64,000 bases of DNA from an uncultured Bacilli bacterium (lineage in GTDB: Bacteria > Bacillota_I > Bacilli_A > RF39 > UBA660), in NCBI GenBank assembly GCA_934149105.1, contig CAKPDP010000004.1, positions 70,424 to 134,423 of the forward strand. The letters are read 5' to 3'. The notes beneath the pieces were generated by a model that saw only the letters and a program-made list of their open reading frames with translations, had not been told where the DNA came from and made no database searches. How positions within the stretch are numbered: the first letter of the stretch is position 1; each line of letters begins with the position of its first letter. Both the position numbers and the translations under genes were made by a program. Below are positions 61,740 through 64,000 of this stretch, piece after piece.

Positions 61740-62738
61740 ATGAGTAAAATTATTGAAAACCTAAAGAATAGAGCAAAGCAAAACAAAAAGACTATTGTTT
61801 TGCCTGAAAGTATGGATAAAAGAGTTTTAGAAGCAACCAAGAAAATATATTCAGAAAATATAGCGGACATTATATTAATTGGTAAAGAAAGTGAGATCAA
61901 AAGATTAAGCCCTTCCTTAGATATATCTTCATTAACTATAATTGATCCTGAAACTAGTACTTATACTGAAAAATTTATAAATGATTTATATGAATTAAGA
62001 AAAGAAAAAGGAATGACCAAGGAACAAGCTAAAGATTTATTATTAAATGACTATATGTATTTTGCTTGTATGCTAGTAAAAAATAATCAAGCTGATGGAG
62101 TAGTATCGGGAGCTTGTCACAGTACCGCCAATACCTTGAGACCAGCCTTACAAATAATTAAAACCAAAAAAGGATGTAAATTAGTTTCGGCCTTTTTCTT
62201 GATGTCCGTTCCTAATTGTACTTATGGATCTAATGGTACTTTCATTTTCGCAGATTCTGGTCTCGAACAAAATCCTGATTCCGATAGACTAGCGGCCATA
62301 GCGGCCAGCAGTGCTGAAAGCTTTGAATTACTAGTAGAAAAAGAACCCTTGGTTGCTATGCTTTCCCACTCTACTAAGGGTAGTGCTAGTCATCCTGACG
62401 TTGATAAAGTAGTTTCGGCAACGGCTATCGCTAAAAGAGAATATCCTCAATATAAAATCGACGGTGAACTACAATTAGATGCTGCTATCGTTCCCGAAGT
62501 AGCTAAAAGCAAAGCTCCTAATAGTCCTGTTGCGGGTCTTGCCAATGTTTTAGTTTTTCCTGATTTAGATGCTGGAAATATCGGCTATAAATTAGTTCAA
62601 AGATTAGCTCATGCTGAAGCTTACGGTCCCATTTGCCAAGGCTTAGCTAGACCAGTAAACGATTTATCTCGTGGTTGTAATAGTGACGATATAGTAGGTG
62701 TTGTTGCCATAACTGCTGTTCAAGCCCAAAATAACTAA
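61740..62738 (+). CDS. pta: Phosphate acetyltransferase
   Basis: 332 residues. 'KTIVLPESMDKRVLEAT', 'ADGVVSGACHSTANTLRPALQII', 'FADSGLEQNPDSDRLAAIAASSAE', 'MLSHSTKGSASHPDVDKV', 'DGELQLDAAIVPEVAKSKAPNSPVAG' and 'LAHAEAYGPICQGLARPVNDLSRGC' are conserved. It makes acetyl-phosphate from acetyl-CoA and would work with an acetate kinase, not seen here, giving ATP in fermentation. AAAGGAGAATGATATC precedes the ATG. Confidence 0.97.
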   Translation: MSKIIENLKNRAKQNKKTIVLPESMDKRVLEATKKIYSENIADIILIGKESEIKRLSPSLDISSLTIIDPETSTYTEKFINDLYELRKEKGMTKEQAKDLLLNDYMYFACMLVKNNQADGVVSGACHSTANTLRPALQIIKTKKGCKLVSAFFLMSVPNCTYGSNGTFIFADSGLEQNPDSDRLAAIAASSAESFELLVEKEPLVAMLSHSTKGSASHPDVDKVVSATAIAKREYPQYKIDGELQLDAAIVPEVAKSKAPNSPVAGLANVLVFPDLDAGNIGYKLVQRLAHAEAYGPICQGLARPVNDLSRGCNSDDIVGVVAITAVQAQNN

Positions 62739-62759
62739 AAGAAATAAGAGGTGATATCA

Positions 62760-64000
62760 TTGCATTTAAATAAAAAAGGTTTTACTCTAATTGAGTTACT
62801 AGCAGTAATTGTCTTACTAGGAATAATCATAGGTATTAGTTCTCCCACAATTGTAAGTATCATCTCTAATTCTAAAGCTAAAACTCGTGAAGTATCCATT
62901 GCTAATATCAAAAAGAGTGCTGTTCTCTACACTAAAGAAAATTCTGAAACTGTTGATTGGGTAAGTGAAGATCAAGAAGAATATACTTGTGTATACTTAG
63001 AAGATCTAATAACTAATGGTACTATCAAAAAATCTACTGCCGAAGAATTATTTCCTGATGAGAGTCTAGATAACATTGCTGTCAAAGTAAAAAGAGATCC
63101 TATTACTAAATCCATTTCCAAAGAAAATATTGGAGCACCTGGAACCTGCACCACCAATATAAATATAACTACCTCCCATACAGCAACCTCTGATACCATA
63201 ACGGCTAATGCTACCTGTGAGACCGATACCGGTTCTTCCAATAGTCTTTCTTTCAAACTAGATGACGGAGACTGGTCTTCATCTGCTTCAGGTACTACTC
63301 CTAATACTCAAAGTAAAACTTATACTAGCCTAAAAAAATTAACCACTCATAGTATCTACACTAAATGTACTTATACTAAAGAAGGAAAGAGTCATTATAA
63401 AATAGTTCAAAATAATATAATTACTGCTAATTATGGAACTTTAATTATCAATACTGAACCATCTACTTGTTCTAAAACTAAAAAAATAAGTATTACTATC
63501 CCTCAGAGTGAAACTAGTATTGATTATAGTCTCGATGGTAAAAATTGGAAATCCTATACCGGACCATTTTCTATTTCTCAAAATAGTATCATTTATGCCC
63601 GCTATAAAAATGATACTAATAAGTACCGAGTTATTACTAAAACAGTTACCACTATTGATAGTAGTACACCTCAGATCACTAATATTACTGCTATTACTAC
63701 TAATAATAGTGCTACTGTTAATTATACCGCAAGTAATACTGGAATTTGTGGTACTCCTAGTACAGAATTAACTTATTATCCTAAAAATAATCCTAATCAA
63801 AAAAATACTATTACTTGTTCTGATGGTACTTGCAATATTCCTAATTTGAAGCCTGGAACTACCTATATATACTCACTAACAATAAAAAATAAAAATGGGG
63901 AAACTACCCGCCAAGATGGTTCCTTCAATACTAGAGGTGTCGTCAACATTTCCTTTAATACTAATGGTGGAACTGTAACTGCATCTACTAATTATAATTA
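62760..64000 (+). CDS. Prepilin-like surface adhesin, 3'-truncated by window edge
   Basis: A TTG at 62760, 3 bases after AGAGGTGATATCA, opens a frame that runs off the right edge (413 codons). Residues 4-28 'NKKGFTLIELLAVIVLLGIII' are a class III/type IV prepilin leader and N-methylation helix, with cleavage after Gly7 (KKG|FTLIE). This is followed by an external part of many Cys/Thr/Ser-rich beta segments, a fibronectin-like region (near 'PQITNITAITTNNSATVNYTA'), and the start of an InlB-type beta repeat ('VNISFNTNGGTVTA'). Ordinary pilins are 120-180 residues, so this is a large pilin-linked adhesin. No pilus assembly genes lie in the window; pta just upstream is separate. Confidence 0.8.
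   Translation, partial: MHLNKKGFTLIELLAVIVLLGIIIGISSPTIVSIISNSKAKTREVSIANIKKSAVLYTKENSETVDWVSEDQEEYTCVYLEDLITNGTIKKSTAEELFPDESLDNIAVKVKRDPITKSISKENIGAPGTCTTNINITTSHTATSDTITANATCETDTGSSNSLSFKLDDGDWSSSASGTTPNTQSKTYTSLKKLTTHSIYTKCTYTKEGKSHYKIVQNNIITANYGTLIINTEPSTCSKTKKISITIPQSETSIDYSLDGKNWKSYTGPFSISQNSIIYARYKNDTNKYRVITKTVTTIDSSTPQITNITAITTNNSATVNYTASNTGICGTPSTELTYYPKNNPNQKNTITCSDGTCNIPNLKPGTTYIYSLTIKNKNGETTRQDGSFNTRGVVNISFNTNGGTVTASTNYN

Noticed and set aside
62972..63256. Minus-strand frame of 94 codons
   Set aside because: Opposite the prepilin-like gene; Val/Leu/Ser-rich composition comes from Thr/Asn-rich coding on the other strand.
63508..63771. Plus-strand frame of 87 codons
   Set aside because: Out-of-frame shadow inside the prepilin-like gene; Leu/Ile-rich with no start signal.

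Overview
The window is AT-rich (about 30% G+C by eye) and densely coded, with Gram-positive style AGGAGG / GGTGAT ribosome binding sites, many promoters with an extended -10 (TGnTATAAT), and hairpin-plus-T terminators. TGA is used as a stop (for example at the end of fmt) and Trp is TGG, so the standard bacterial code applies and this is not a mycoplasma code-4 genome. The gene set (ligA, mutL, miaA, comEA/comEC, holA, tagO, rmlABCD, and three spore-type proteins: GerQ, SspI, YjcZ-like) points to a low-G+C Bacillota, most likely on the Bacilli side and possibly an uncultured gut lineage; this placement is inference. 

Layout. (1) 1-1.7 kb: the tail of a tandem-repeat solenoid protein, a small possibly related protein, and ung. 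(2) 1.75-8.3 kb: an accessory cassette with a membrane-anchored XRE regulator preceded by a 17-bp palindrome, a small secreted beta-rich protein, three tandem FtsX-like permease paralogues (the middle one broken by a nonsense codon and a 2-nt deletion), an ABC ATPase and a further permease. This is the best candidate for an undescribed system; an antimicrobial peptide/immunity or cell-envelope export role is inferred. (3) 8.3-11.3 kb: lemA-type gene, gerQ, fmt, and a Thr-rich membrane protein. (4) 11.6-46.8 kb: a large surface polysaccharide locus. It starts with rmlA-rmlD-rmlB-rmlC (dTDP-L-rhamnose), a cell-wall-binding-repeat GH25 muramidase, glycosyltransferases, a Wzt/Wzm ABC exporter and a double-GT2 synthase. 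A block of variable character follows (GT-C enzymes, two polyprenol-phosphate GT2s with a DUF2304 partner, GT4/GT2 enzymes, a Wzx flippase, a UGM-like FAD enzyme, wecB), then galE, a CHAP hydrolase, a DUF1972 rhamnosyltransferase, a second double-GT2 enzyme, a polysaccharide deacetylase and tagO, which would prime undecaprenyl phosphate. Gene remnants at 17.4, 21.6 and possibly 11.4 kb suggest the locus has been reshuffled. (5) 46.9-64 kb: housekeeping genes gpsA, a DUF192 gene, ligA, a GDPD gene, mutL, a pair of unrecognised paralogues, miaA, comEA, comEC, holA, sspI, def, yjcZ-like and pta, ending in a prepilin-like adhesin that runs off the window. The 3' end of comEC is duplicated around a broken DUF1016 gene, which looks like the scar of a recombination event. 

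How it works together: RmlABCD and GalE/WecB/UGM-like enzymes would supply nucleotide sugars, TagO would prime the lipid carrier, the GT2/GT4/GT-C enzymes would assemble and decorate a rhamnose-containing polymer, and two separate routes (Wzm/Wzt and Wzx) would move product or intermediates across the membrane. ComEA/ComEC indicate DNA uptake machinery, which fits the mosaic structure of the accessory parts. No tRNA, rRNA, CRISPR array or intact insertion sequence was seen.
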